Shown here: one piece after another, positions 1 through 10,853 of the stretch
Layout: each line of letters starts with the position of its first letter
Position numbering within the stretch: the first letter of the stretch is position 1
Assembly (NCBI RefSeq): GCF_910592395.1
Contig: NC_088324.1
Coordinates: 5,174,953-5,238,952 of the forward strand
DNA length: 64,000 nucleotides
Direction: 5' to 3'
From: Lineus longissimus
Lineage: Eukaryota; Nemertea; Pilidiophora; Heteronemertea; Lineidae
Translations under genes and position numbers: made by a program
The notes under the pieces: model-generated
Database searches by the model: none
Told to the model about the DNA's origin: nothing
What the model saw: the letters and a program-made list of their open reading frames with translations, nothing else

Positions 1-447
1 GTCTTGCGGTGTTCACGGCCGCTCCGGAATTGGTGCATTACCAACATTTTATTGCTAAAACGGCCATTTTGGGTTCGTTGTTCCGCGGATGATTCTGCCT
101 TTTATAGTAGTAAATGATGCTGTGATCAGCATTCATTTAGGACACTAGGAAAGAGGAAACTAACAACAAGATGTATGTATCATGTTAGAATAGCCCACCC
201 AGTACATTTGTGTAAATTGAGACTTAAGCAAAGTGCGTGTCACTGGTTTAGTTCGGCTGTCCTCAGTATAGAGGGCGCCTGTGGGTGGGACATCCCGTCT
301 AGTCCTTTGTCTTTGAGCGCCTGTCAAGGTTGTGACAGTTGTCACTTTTGTATTTTCAGTTTAACCCTATGCCTATACTACGGAGATAAATAGACGTCTT
401 CTTAGAGTCGAAATCGTCGTTGCTTTCCTTGATAGTGTCACATCACA
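1..447 (+). repeat. 5' LTR of BEL-1 (partial)
   Basis: Positions 1-447 are repeated at 6906-7351 with three differences. The LTR ends in ...CATCACA at 447. The upstream part of this LTR is outside the window. Confidence 0.92.
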
Positions 448-456
448 GTTAAAATC

Positions 457-2559
457 TTGAGGTTCAAGATGACATCCCGTAGAGGACTGGATTTGCTGTC
501 GGAGGCCACAATGAGGAGGCTAGAAGAAGAATTCGAGACAACCCAGAGGGAAATCGAATCACTCACGGAGCAGATCGCAAATACACCCGGTGGAACCCTA
601 CTACTTGGTGGAGCTTCGGCAAGTAGGCCTCAACCACGCCGCCTCGTGGATGAGGGTGGGAGTAGAGATGAGAGGAAGACCCCTGCGGTGCAGGGCCCTG
701 ATGGTATTCAGTATGGACGCGGTGGTGATGCATGGGCATGGCCACCCGTCGTCAATGGTGGCCTGTCGTCACAGCCACCAGTTAGTGTGAGTGAAGGACA
801 CTTACTTTATGGTTGTGGTGCAATGTCACAACCACTCGTCGATGGTGGCCTATCGTCACAGCCATCAGTCAGTGTCAGTGGAGGACACTTACAGCAACAT
901 GGTGGTTATGGTTTGTCACAACCACCTGTCATCAGTGGTGATCCATTGTCAATGCCATCAGTCAGTGTGAGTGGAGGACACTTACTTCATGGTTGTGGTG
1001 CGTGGTCACAACCACTCGTCGATGGTGGCCTATTGTCACAGCCATCAGCCAGTGTGAGTGGAGGACACTTACAGCAACATGGTGGTTATGGTTTGTCACA
1101 ACCACCCTTCGAAAATAATCCACGAGTCGAACCAGAGCAGTTGTACCATGCTGCTTTTGCTGCACCCGTACCAGTAGTTATTGGAGGAACAGTATATTAT
1201 CCCGTACCGCCAAGTAATCACGTCGGGCACCCTGAGCCCCGCCCCCCGGTTACCTCTACACCCCAAGACTATCGCAACAGCCCTACAATCCATGGGGCGT
1301 CGTACAGGTGCACACCTGGTCAGTGCCATGTAACTGATCAGCAAAACAGTCAATTTGAAATGTCCAGTGTTGGCCAAGTCATGGGCAAGGTTGCTGAGAG
1401 CTTGGAACGACTATCCGTAAAGAGTAGTCTACAGCCCATGGAAGTGGTGAAGTTCGCTGGTGAACCTTCTGAATATTTGAAGTTCAAGTCACGCTTCAGT
1501 CAGATGGTGGCGTCCTACGACCTGACTGAGGAACAACAAATGTCGAGACTTCTCCAGTTCTTAGATGGCAATGCTAAGACTGCAGTGAAGTGATATGAGG
1601 GCGTCACTGGTGGGTTGAAGAAGGCCTTGGACCTACTGGAGCAACGCTTTGGGAAACCCCACCTGATCACGCAGGCCTGTGTGGACACTCTCACCCTTGG
1701 ACCGAACATTGCCAATAATGATAAACAAGGGTTGAGGGAATATGCTGACAAGGCCCGAATGATTTACGAAACACTACACTCGATGTCCGCGATGAGCGAA
1801 ATGAATATGTCCAACCTGGGTTTGATAGTTGGAAGGCTTCCTTTACGTTTGCAAGGACAATTTCGGGACAAGGCTCAGAGAATCCGTGACAAAGGCGAGA
1901 GTCCAGGTTTGAAGCATATCGTGGAGTTTGTTGAGACCGCAGCGCAGGCTGCCAATGATCCGATTTTCGACAATGTCGGGGAAAATTCCAAGGGTTTTCC
2001 CAACAACAGTTCGAACGTGTCAAAGCCAAAGCCACAGGGCTTGGGGACCAAACCGCCAAGAGCAACAACAATGACAATCACGGCTGGCGGTGCTAGGCCT
2101 CAGGACCAGAGCAGGTGCCACTTTTGTAATGACAATCATAAGCTGCAGAACTGTCAGAAATTCCGTGGTAAAAACAGAAAGGAAAGGAACTCTTTCATTC
2201 GAAACAAGAAACTGTGTTTCAATTGTTTTGGCGACCATTACTATGATCGTTGCACCAGCACAGGACGCTGCAACTGATGTAAGGAGAAACATCACACGCT
2301 ACTCCACAGGGACATAGACCGGCAGGGCGATGAAGAAAGGCCTGCATCAACCCCATCTGAAGCCAAGGTGGGGCGAAAGCCGGAGACCGAATCGACCAAA
2401 GCTGAGGCTAGTAGTGTCAAAGAGAGGACAATCAACAACAATACGGCATGTAGGGTTGAGGACAAACCAATGGGAATCACCTGCACTGCATTACCAGCCA
2501 CACCCGTGCGTAGAGTTGGAGCAGATGGAAGGACAATCACCACGTATGCCTTGCAGTGA
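457..2559 (+). pseudogene. BEL-1 gag region with zinc knuckles, disrupted
   Basis: One reading frame runs from the ATG at 457 (or 472) to 2559. The N-terminal part has a short coiled-coil-like segment, then a glycine/proline/serine/valine-rich repetitive region (about 739-1110), then the DUF1759-type gag domain typical of BEL/Pao (about 1440-1950). At 2118-2310 there are Cys/His knuckles ending in a CKEKHHTLLH-like motif. The frame is broken by TGA at 1591-1593 and TGA at 2275-2277. At both positions family members usually have tryptophan, so each looks like TGG changed to TGA. The frame then runs into a stop at 2557-2559, where the protease should begin. Gag would package the RNA in virus-like particles; this copy cannot do so. 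Confidence 0.85.
739..1110 (+). repeat. Tandem repeats inside BEL-1 gag (about 180-bp units, each of two ~90-bp halves)
   Basis: Blocks with SQP, VSVSGGHL and QQHGGYG-like words recur. Two ~180-bp units are visible, starting near 772 and 951, each made of two related ~90-bp halves. The translation is low-complexity G/S/P/V/H. Such expansion in gag suggests slippage or unequal exchange during reverse transcription. Confidence 0.75.
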
Positions 2560-5500
2560 AGCAACTTTTATCGCTAGATCGTTAGTCGACAAGCTGGCTT
2601 TGAAAACTGAGAACTATGAGACTCTAGAATTATGCACTATGTCAGGGGTCACCACCGAGACAGTTGGGAACGTTAGCTTTTCCGTGGAGCCAGCCAAAGG
2701 AGGAAACGGAGTGACGGTGCAAAACACCAAGGTCGTCACAAGCTTGAATATCACTGCGACCCGACCTATCGATCTCAGTCGGTGGCCACACCTGGACGGA
2801 ATCAACACAGCTTTAACAGCAGATTCAGACATCGCTGAGATAAAGGTGCTGATTGGGGTGGACGTGCCACAAGTCCACATACAGGAGGAAGTCCATGTAG
2901 GAGGACGCGGGGAACCTTACGCTATCAAGACTTTGTTAGGCTGGTCCATACTGGGGCCGCTGAGAACCAAGCAGCAAGCTGAGAGGTTGAACGTCAACTT
3001 CCTCCAGTTCAAGGACCAGGATCCGTGTTCCATGGAGGACCAGATGCGGCAGTACGTTGGCATTGAGGAGTCCGCCATCATTGGCATAAAGAAGGGGATG
3101 TCGCCCGAAGATAGACGAGCCCAAGCGATGCTTGAGAAAAGCACCACCCTCAATGATGGCAGGTATGAGGTTTGCATGCTATGGAAATCACCAGACACCT
3201 AGTTACCTAGCAACCAAAAGGCTGCGGAACATAGGATGATGTCTCTGAGACGAAAGTTGAAGAATAGCGCGGACTTTCACTGCAAGTACAAGTGCTTCGT
3301 AGACAAACTGTTAGACAGGGTCACGCTCGTAAGCTGACCCAGGAGGAGAGTGAAATGCATGGACAGCGGACATGGTTTCTGCCTCATCATGGTGTGGTGA
3401 ACCCCCAAAAACCGGACAAAGTACGCGTCGTCTTTGATGCTGCTGCGAAGACAGATGGTGTATCTCTGAACAGCCAACTCTTACAAGGGCCGGACTATAC
3501 CAATAGTTTATTGGGAGTTTTGCTGAGATTCCGGGAGTACCACATAGCAATTGTCGGCGATATTGAGGCGATGTTCTTACAGGTCGCAGTCCCCGATGAA
3601 GATTTAGACTCGCTACGGTTCTTCTGGTGGCCCGATGGAGATTTAGACAAGCCCCTTCAGCAGTACAAAATGCTGAGGCACATATTTGGTGCCACAGACT
3701 CACCGAGTTGTTGCAACTACGCAGTGAAACGTACCGCAGAGGACAATAAGGACCAGTATAGTGAGGATGCAGTCACAACCGTTGAACGTGAGATGTATGT
3801 CGATGACCTCCTTAGGTCTCTCAACATGACAACGCAAGAAGCCATCCAACTGATCATAGAAATAATCGACATGCTCGCCAAGGGAGGATTTCGTATTACG
3901 AAGATCTACAGTAACGTGAGAGAGATTTTGAGGGCCATCCCTCAGAATGAACGAGCCAAACCTACCCTTGATTTGGATTTAGATGAGCTGCCCGTGGAAC
4001 GTGCCCTAGGTGTTGAATGGAATACTGAGGAGGACGTCTTCCAGTTCAAGGTCCAGCTGCAAGAGAAGCCGATGACCAAACGTGGAGTGTTATCTACCCT
4101 TTCATCTTTGTACGATCCCATCGGATTTGTTTGCCCCGTAGTCCTTGAGGCAAAGCAAATCATGCGGCGCTTGTGGCAAGCCAAGGTAGGATGGGATAAT
4201 CCCATTCCAGAGAACGAGTTGGCAGCATGGGATGATTGGCTCACCGGTCTGTCGGCGATTTCTCGGATCAAGATTCCTAGATGCTACCTCAAGTTCCAGA
4301 TTGAAGTAAAGGAAATTAGCCTGCATCACTTCTCTGATGCATCAGAGAAGGGCTACGGCATGTGTGCCTACCTAAGGATGGTATACCAAGATGGGAGCAT
4401 CAGTTGTTCATTCCTGACTGGGAGGAGTAGATGTGCACCCTTACGTCCGATGTCGATTCCCAGGCTTGAGCTGCAAGCCGCAGCAGTGTCAGTCAAGATG
4501 TATTTGACTGTCAAGGAGGAGTTGACCTACCCCATCAATGGAGTGGTTTTTTGGACTGACTCTATGACAGTACTACAGTACATTAAGAATGAATCCAAGC
4601 GATTCCACACGTACGTCGCCAACCGGATAGCTGATATTCGTGATGCCACCAGTCCCAACCAGTGGAGACACTGTCCGGGAGTGTCGAACCCATCCGACTT
4701 TGCATCAAGGGGACTTTCCCCTCAGAAACTAGCCAGTCAAGACCGATGGTGGAATGGCCCAGAGTTCCTGTGGCAGGATGAGGACCAGTGGCTGAATAGT
4801 GAAGTCCAACCACTAGCAGAATCTGACCCTGAGGTACGCAAGGGAAGTCAGCAGGTCTGTCAAGTCTCGACAAGGGTCAAGGACACTGAGATGGTAGCGC
4901 CTGAACAGCATGGATTGAGCCGTGTAATCCACTACTACGGTTCATGGAAGTTTCTGCTGAGAATGGTTGCCTGGTTGCTACGGTTCTGTCAATGGATCAA
5001 GGACAAGAAACAAGTCACTGTCCCAGGTGGTCTGTCTGTCGAGGAGATTCAAGGGGCCGCCAGGGTCGTCTCTCGTATTGTCCAAGCTGAAACCTTTGCC
5101 GAAGAGATCGCCACAATCCAAGCAGGGGATGAAATCAAGGAAGGGAGCAAACTGACCAATCTGAGGCCAATCGTCGTTGACGGATTGCTCCGAGTTGGGG
5201 GTCGCTTAGAAAGAGCTGTCATCCTATCCTGGGACGAGAAACACCCAATCATTTTGCCTCGTGATCACCCTGTGACTGTCAGGGTCATGCGACATTACCA
5301 CGAGAAGCTTGCTCACGTTGGTAGAGAACAGACTCTAGCCGAGTCCAGGCTAGAGTTTTGGGTTATCCGAGGGAAAGGACTGGCTAAGTCGATGGTCAGA
5401 AACTGCATCAAGTGTCGTATTGCCAACGCGCGTGTCATGGAGCAGTTGATGGGACAGTTACCACCCTGTCGCCTCGTACCATACCAACCACCGTTCACAT

Positions 5501-6390
5501 TTACGGGAGTCGACTTCTTCGGACCTATGCAATTCAAGTGGGGACTCAACAAGACCAAGAAATGTTGGGGATGTCTATTCACTTGCCTCAACTCACGAGC
5601 GGTGTACCTGGAAGTGGCGCCTTCATTGAGTACGGATGACTTCATCATGGTGTTGCGTCAATTCATCTGTCGCAGGGGGCCGCCAGAGGAGATCAGATCT
5701 GATCACGGATCCAACTTTGTGGGAGCCAGTCGGGTACTGCAGGAGTCCGTTGCTGAATGGAATCACGAGAAAATCCAGAAAGAGCTACAACAGAAAGGGG
5801 TTAAATGGGAGTTCCATCCCCCTACTGCTGCCCATATGAGTGGAGTCTGGGAGAAATTGGTCCAATCTACGAAGCGTCATCTCAGGGTTCTTGCTGAAGA
5901 CCGATTGTTGACTGAATTCCAGCTTAGGACACTATTTGCTGAAGTTGAAGCCATCCTCAACAATCGACCTCTTTGTGCTGTGTCTGAGGACATCAATGAT
6001 TTGGAGGCCTTGTTGCTGCAGCGGAAAGTGGCAGGTCTGCCACCTGGGGTGTTCACGAAGGAGGATGGCCTCCGTAGGAAAGAATGGAGGAAGATTCGAT
6101 ACCTGTCGGAGCAGTTCTGGAAACGCTGGATCTCAGAGTACCTACCCAGTCTCCAGCAATGGTCAAAATGGTTGACACCTCGGCGTAATATTCAGGAAGG
6201 TGATCTAGTCATGATGAAGGATGACGGAATTCTCCGAAATCAGTGGAAGCTCGGACGCGTCGTTCAGTCAATCTTAGGAGACGATGGAATGGCTCGTGCA
6301 GCTTTGGTTAAAACTTCCACCGGGGAGTTAACCCGCCCAATAGCCAAGCTGTGCATGCTGGAGGAATCTCCAGACCAGACAGGACGTTAA
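2560..6390 (+). pseudogene. BEL-1 protease-RT-RNase H-integrase, disrupted
   Basis: The frame from about 2551 to 3199 encodes the peptidase A17/DUF1758 region. The segment that should carry the LDSG-type active-site aspartate is missing: around 2553-2562 the frame jumps from TYAL to SEATFI, consistent with a small deletion. TAG at 3200-3202 and a one-base shift near 3313 follow. From there a single 1,000-residue frame runs to 6390. It contains RT (YVDDLL at about 3800), an RNase H-like domain, an integrase with a Cys/His zinc-binding segment and D-D-E residues (VDFF, SDHGSNF, WEKL), and a C-terminal DUF5641-like domain. Organisation and lengths match BEL/Pao. The last frame is intact but has no proper start. 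Confidence 0.9.
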
Positions 6391-6896
6391 ACATTACGTG
6401 ATTCTCGCGTTGTAACCATCGCGATTCAGTGAGGAAAATGCGCGCGTAATTGTGACTTGCCAAACGGGCAATATTCGTGCTATGACACTTGTGTAGTCGT
6501 TCCGTTAGTCTTATACCACCTTTTGGTTTTGCGCCTAGTATCATTGCGCTCTTTATCGTTTACTTCATTCGTTTGATGGAGTGAGAATTCAGGACGTTCA
6601 TTATGTTGGATGTTTTATTTAGTACTGAGAGTGTAGGCGGATCGCTGCTCTTGGTTGTTACTTGCATAATCGATGCCTTTGGTTCTTGTGATCATTGAGT
6701 CAGGTATCTTACTGGTTAAATGCTAGACTCTGGAATTGACAATCTCTTTGGACTAATTACTATATGCAGTGTAGTGACATTCCGTTGGACAATGAAGGAC
6801 AGGTTGATTTAAGATCTATTGTGGATAAGTTAGAAGCGACACTCCTGGTTGTATAATAAGCTGCTTAAAGGTTCAGTCAGCTTATTGGGGCCGCTA
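6391..6896 (+). other. BEL-1 3' untranslated stretch; possibly the start of the 3' LTR
   Basis: About 500 bp between the end of pol and the first part of the 3' LTR that can be matched. No open frame or clear polypurine tract was found. The left LTR is truncated by the window edge, so part of this stretch may belong to the LTR; a TGT at 6897 is one candidate start. Confidence 0.5.
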
Positions 6897-7351
6897 TGTC
6901 GTGTCGTCTTGCGGTGTTCACGGCCGCTCCGGAATTGGTGCATTACCAACATTTTATTGCTAAAACGGCCATTTTGGGTTCGTTGTTCCGCGGATGATTC
7001 CGCCTTTTATAGTAGTAAATGATGCTGTGATCAGCATTCATTTAGGACACTAGGAAAGAGGAAACTAACAACAAGATGTATGTATCATGTTAGAATAGCC
7101 CACCCAGTACATTTGTGTAAATTGAGACTTAAGCAAAGTGCGTGTCACTGGTTTAGTTCGGCCGTCCTCAGTATAGAGGGCGCCTGTGGGTGGGACATCC
7201 CGTCTAGTCCTTTGTCTTTGAGCGCCTGTCAAGGTTGTGACAGTTGTCACTTTTGTATTTTCAGTTTAACCCTATGCCTATACTACGAGATAAATAGACG
7301 TCTTCTTAGAGTCGAAATCGTCGTTGCTTTCCTTGATAGTGTCACATCACA
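6897..7351 (+). repeat. 3' LTR of BEL-1
   Basis: Matches 1-447 from 6906 onward with two substitutions and a one-base deletion. It ends in CATCACA at 7351. The start at 6897 (TGTCGTG) is a guess based on the TGT...ACA rule and could lie further left. Confidence 0.8.
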
Positions 7352-8127
7352 ACGAGGGCATTACTTTAGACAAGTACAACATCAAATATAACGCAGGCAT
7401 GCGCTGTACCTTCAAGGCAGGTATTTGCTCACTTTGGGGTAGGTTTGGAATGCGAAATAACTTTGTGAAGACTTTATACACAGATAGCCCCGAGGTTTAT
7501 GTTGACAAACTGACCGATGATAGCATCGAAGTCACCGATTCTCTGTTAGTGAATGAAGAATTCGTTTTGTTAAAATACTGTGCGAAGTCAGATTTCGTCG
7601 AACCTTGTCCTCACACAAATTGTGTCATCGCAGCTTACACAACCGCTCATGCACGGTTGAAATTGTACGAGGAATTGGAAAAACTAGGGGAACAGGTGCT
7701 ATATTTTGATACAGATAGCATTATTTACGTACATGACAAAACAAACACGAACCACATCAATCCACCTCTGGGCGACTATCTGGGTGATTTTAAAGACGAG
7801 TTGGGCGGGGGGGGGTCCATTGAAGAATTTGTATCAGGAGGGCCTAAAAACTATGGGTATCGTGTGAAAGGGAGCCAAGAGACTGTGTGCAAAGGCAGAG
7901 GGTTCACTCTTACCAATAGTAACAGTAAAAAAATTAATTTTGAAACAATGAAGGATTTGGTGCAAAACTTAAATTTTTCGGACACAATTGCCGTCGAAAA
8001 TCCTTACAAGATAAGGAGAAGGAAGGATTTCAAAATTGCTACAGTTCGCGAAGTGAAAAAGTATGGACTTGTGTATGATAAACGTTACCTGACCCGCGAT
8101 TTCCACACCTCGCCCTTCGGCTATTAA
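7352..8127 (+). pseudogene. Protein-primed type B DNA polymerase, C-terminal part (Polinton/Maverick-like)
   Basis: About 258 codons open from the LTR junction to a TAA at 8125-8127. Visible family B features are a motif B-like KAGICSLWGRFG near the start and the catalytic motif C FDTDSIIYV at about 7711-7737. The protein ends in PFGY, as many Polinton polymerases do. The N-terminal exonuclease and palm parts would lie upstream of BEL-1, outside the window. The product would replicate a self-synthesising DNA transposon by protein priming. A run of seven G at about 7807 encodes glycines and keeps the frame. A mitochondrial plasmid or adintovirus-like polymerase is a less likely alternative. 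The C-terminal frame is intact, but the gene is split by the retrotransposon. Confidence 0.78.
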
Positions 8128-8418
8128 CTATGTTAATGATAATAATAATAATAATAATGACCATCATTGATCTGTTAAGCCCATTCTCAATTTTTTTCAC
8201 AAGTCATAATGAAACCCATTTCATGTTTTGTTTGTGAGTTTGTAAGCACAAATATGTAGCGATTGTTTGTGTTTATGTCTTACAGCAACATTTGTAAATA
8301 TTATTGTGTAATTTTCTAGTCATCATCATCGTCATCAACATCATCGTCACCGTCACTGTATATGTCCACATAATCAATGACAGTGATGTAGTGTAATCTC
8401 AATAAATGGGTCATAGAG
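8128..8418. other. Non-coding stretch with AAT and CATCAT/CGTCAC simple repeats
   Basis: AT-rich sequence after the polymerase stop. It holds an (ATA/AAT) tract at about 8140-8157 and a CATCATCATCGTCA-type imperfect repeat at about 8322-8356. I see no gene. It may be Polinton 3' sequence. Confidence 0.6.
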
Positions 8419-8551
8419 TTTGAGGTGGTGCCACCTCGTGATAGATTAGGGACAGTACAAAATGGCTGTCATGTTCTAGAAATATACTTCAAGTGTTCAG
8501 AGTTTAAATCCATCGTTATCTTCTTTCGGAACGCCCATCGGCAACTGAACA
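8419..8551 (+). repeat. 5' LTR of Gypsy-A (end firm, start tentative)
   Basis: The end is fixed by CTGAACA at 8545-8551 followed by the PBS. A start near 8419 (TGAGGTGGTGCC) is inferred. No second copy exists in the window to confirm it. Confidence 0.55.
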
Positions 8552-8565
8552 TGGTGTCAGAAGTT
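8552..8565 (+). other. Primer-binding site of Gypsy-A
   Basis: TGGTGTCAGAAGTT follows the LTR end directly. This word is common as the tRNA primer site of Mag-type Gypsy elements. Confidence 0.6.
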
Positions 8566-8838
8566 AAAAAAGACACTCATGAACTGGGAGAGACTGTTAT
8601 ATTTGTTGAGAGATGTCGATGTTGATGAGCTTTGAGCCAAGATTTGTGAATCTTTCCCCAGTCGGAGCAAATGTTTCTGATGACTGCATGTACATCTCGT
8701 GTGCATCATGTGTATAAAGGTGCTGTGCAGTGACTTTTCATGTGCTGAACAGTGAGTTGCGCCCATGAATGATGAATCTGAAGATAATCTAAGGAATTTT
8801 CGTGACATTTTGCCCTTCCCTGTTACTGTTATTACAAC

Positions 8839-9283
8839 AATGGCACAATTCCAAGTGCAGCCACCTGAGTCTTTTGACTTTGGTAAACCTGAAGGGTGGA
8901 ATAAGTGGATCCGGCGATTTGACAGATTTCGACAGGTGTCTGGCCTTGCTGCCAAGTCGGGAGAGGAGCAGGTCAACACGCTGGTGTACTCCATGGGAGA
9001 TGAGGCAGAGGACATTCTGACCTCGTTGAGACTCACTAATGACGAGAAGAAAGATTACGAAGTAATCAAAACCAAATTACAAGGTTATTTTGAACCGAAG
9101 AGAAATGTGATCTTTGAACGGGCGAAATTTAACCAACGTTTCCAGCGAAAAGGTGAAAGTGTCGATACTTTCATAACTGACTTGCATACACTCGTGGAGA
9201 AATGTGACTTTGGAACTTTGCACGATGAATTAATTCGCGATCGAATTGTCGTTGGGTTACAGGACAGTAAACTTTCATGCTAA
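8839..9283 (+). pseudogene. Gypsy-A gag, C-terminally deleted
   Basis: The start at 8839 (MAQFQVQPPESF) matches the usual Mag-type gag N-terminus; an in-frame ATG at 8765 is also open. The capsid-type retrotransposon gag domain is clear, with WNKWIRRFDRFR, VNTLVYSMGDEAEDI and FNQRFQRKGESVDTF. The frame ends at 9283, just after VGLQDSKLS, where the family would continue to a zinc knuckle. The knuckle and the protease N-terminus are missing, so gag and pol were joined by an internal deletion. Confidence 0.8.
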
Positions 9284-10815
9284 GCTTGCTAAAGGGCAGC
9301 ACGCCACATTGGCAGATGTGTATGTTGCGCGCGGCCTAGCAAAACCGTTGCTAGGAGATAAAGCGATTCGTAAGCTAAATCTTGTGTCAGTAGTCCAAGC
9401 CGTTTGTAAAAGTCAACTCACCAAATGGAAAAAACAGTTCCCAGAACTTTTCGCAAATCTTGAGAAAATGACTGGTGAGTACGAGATCAAGTTGGAAGAC
9501 AGTGCGAATCCGTACGCAATTTCATCACCACGTAGAGTTCCCATACCGCTCTATAATTTAAATAAAGTGAAAGCCGAACTGTTACGTATGGAAAAATTAG
9601 GGGTAATCTCAAGAATAACTGAGCCTACCAATTGGTGCGCGGGAATAGTCGTTGTTCCAAAATCCAATGGAACTGTTAGGATCTGTGTGGACCTAACCAA
9701 GTTAAATGAGAGTGTAAAACGTGAGAATTTCATTCTGCCATCAGTTGACTCTACACTAGCGCGGCTCAGTGGAGCCAAAGTTTTCTCTAAGCCAGATGCA
9801 AATTCTGGCTTTTGGCAAATTCCTCTTCGCAAGGAGTTGTCCCGTCTTTGCTGTTTCATAACGCCATTCGGGAGATTTGTTTTCAACCGCCTTCCTTTCG
9901 GGATTTCATCAGCTCCTGAAATCTTCCAGCGCAGGATGCAGGAGATGTTAGATGGTCTGGAAGGGGTAGTGTGCCACATGGACGATATTCTAGTGTTTGG
10001 GGCTGATCAGGCAAAACATGATGAGAGACTCAAAGCTGTTCTTCAGAGACTTAAAGATGCTGGTGTCACACTTAATGAGGCCAAGTGTGAGTTTTCAGTT
10101 GACAGGATTAAGTATCTGGGGTACTTGATCACAGCCGAGGGAATTTCAAGATAGTGACAAGATAAATGCTATCCAGAAAATGGCAAAACCGCAAAATGTG
10201 TCAGACATTAGGCGTTTCCTTGGCATGGTAAATCAGTTGGGAAAGTTTATTCCAAACTTAGCGGACAAAACCGAGCCTCTTAGGTCTCTTCTCAGCAAGA
10301 AGAATCAATGGTGTTGGGGGTCATCTCAGGACCATGCTTTCCAGGACTTGAAAGCATGTTTGTCTTCTAAAACGGTACTCGCAATGTACGACCCAAGCCG
10401 GGACACTGTTGTTTCTGCGGATTCATCCTCTTTCGCGTTAGGTGCCGTGATAAAACAGAAGCAGGAGGACGATATGTGGAAGCCTATTGCATATGCGTCG
10501 CGATCATTATCGGACACTGAGAAAAGGTATGCGCAGGTGGAAAAGGAAGCATTGGCGTCAGCCTGGGCCTGCGACCGATTCCAAGTGTATTATCTGGGTA
10601 AGCGCTTTACCCTAGAAAAGGACCATAAGCCGCTTGTTGTGCTACTAGGTTCGAAGAGTGTCGATGAACTGCCTGCGGGAGTTCAACGTTTTAAACTGCG
10701 TATGATGCGTTTCTCATATGACATCGTACATGTTCCGGGGAAAGCACTTTATACTGCAGATACGTTGTCCAGGGCACCTATATCTTCGCCATCGTCTACT
10801 GTCGAGGAAGGATTT
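9284..10815 (+). pseudogene. Gypsy-A pol: protease remnant, RT and RNase H
   Basis: One frame (about 9267-10154) begins in the C-terminal part of protease (KAIRKLNLV) and continues through RT: DANSGFWQIPL, LPFGISSAPEIFQ and the catalytic box HMDDIL (Y replaced by H) at about 9976. A small indel at about 10150 moves the frame. The next frame (about 10165-10815) has the RT end and RNase H, with SADSSSFALGAV, EKEALA, DHKPL and DTLSRAP. It then merges with Helitron sequence. Integrase is absent. Confidence 0.85.
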
Positions 10816-10829
10816 TACAACAAAGTAAT

Positions 10830-10853
10830 GATATTGAAACAAATCCAGGTCCA
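10830..10853 (+). other. 2A-like ribosome-skipping motif in Helitron
   Basis: Encodes D-I-E-T-N-P-G-P, fitting the D(V/I)ExNPG|P consensus. It is in frame with the downstream protease-like and Rep domains. The upstream partner is lost because the frame is cut just before this point. Confidence 0.7.

Larger units (their letters stand above)
1..7351 (+). mobile_element. BEL/Pao LTR retrotransposon BEL-1 (left LTR cut by window edge)
   Basis: Two direct LTR copies (1-447 and up to 7351) bracket a gag-pol region in BEL/Pao order: gag, CCHC knuckles, aspartic protease, RT, RNase H, integrase. The right LTR ends at 7351 and is followed directly by unrelated coding sequence of a DNA polymerase B, so the element sits inside that gene. 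The aligned 447 bp of LTR differ by two substitutions and one single-base indel, so insertion was recent. The coding region nevertheless carries at least three nonsense codons and two frameshifts and cannot make a full polyprotein. The left target duplication lies outside the window. Confidence 0.93.
8419..10826 (+). mobile_element. Gypsy-A: Mag-like Ty3/Gypsy retrotransposon, 5' part only
   Basis: Order seen: a short LTR (to 8551), a primer-binding site of the TGGTGTCAGAAG type, gag, then a join that skips the zinc knuckle and most of protease, then RT and RNase H up to about 10815. Integrase and the 3' LTR are missing because Helitron coding sequence begins at about 10815-10827. Internal deletion and frameshift show it is dead. 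Confidence 0.82.

Noticed and set aside
3292-6390. Independent host gene encoding the long intact frame
   Set aside because: It starts mid-domain and has full BEL/Pao RT, RNase H and integrase order. It is the undamaged part of BEL-1 pol.
10140-10180. Programmed frameshift in Gypsy-A pol
   Set aside because: It lies inside the RT domain, has no slippery heptamer, and the element already has a large internal deletion. A simple indel explains it.
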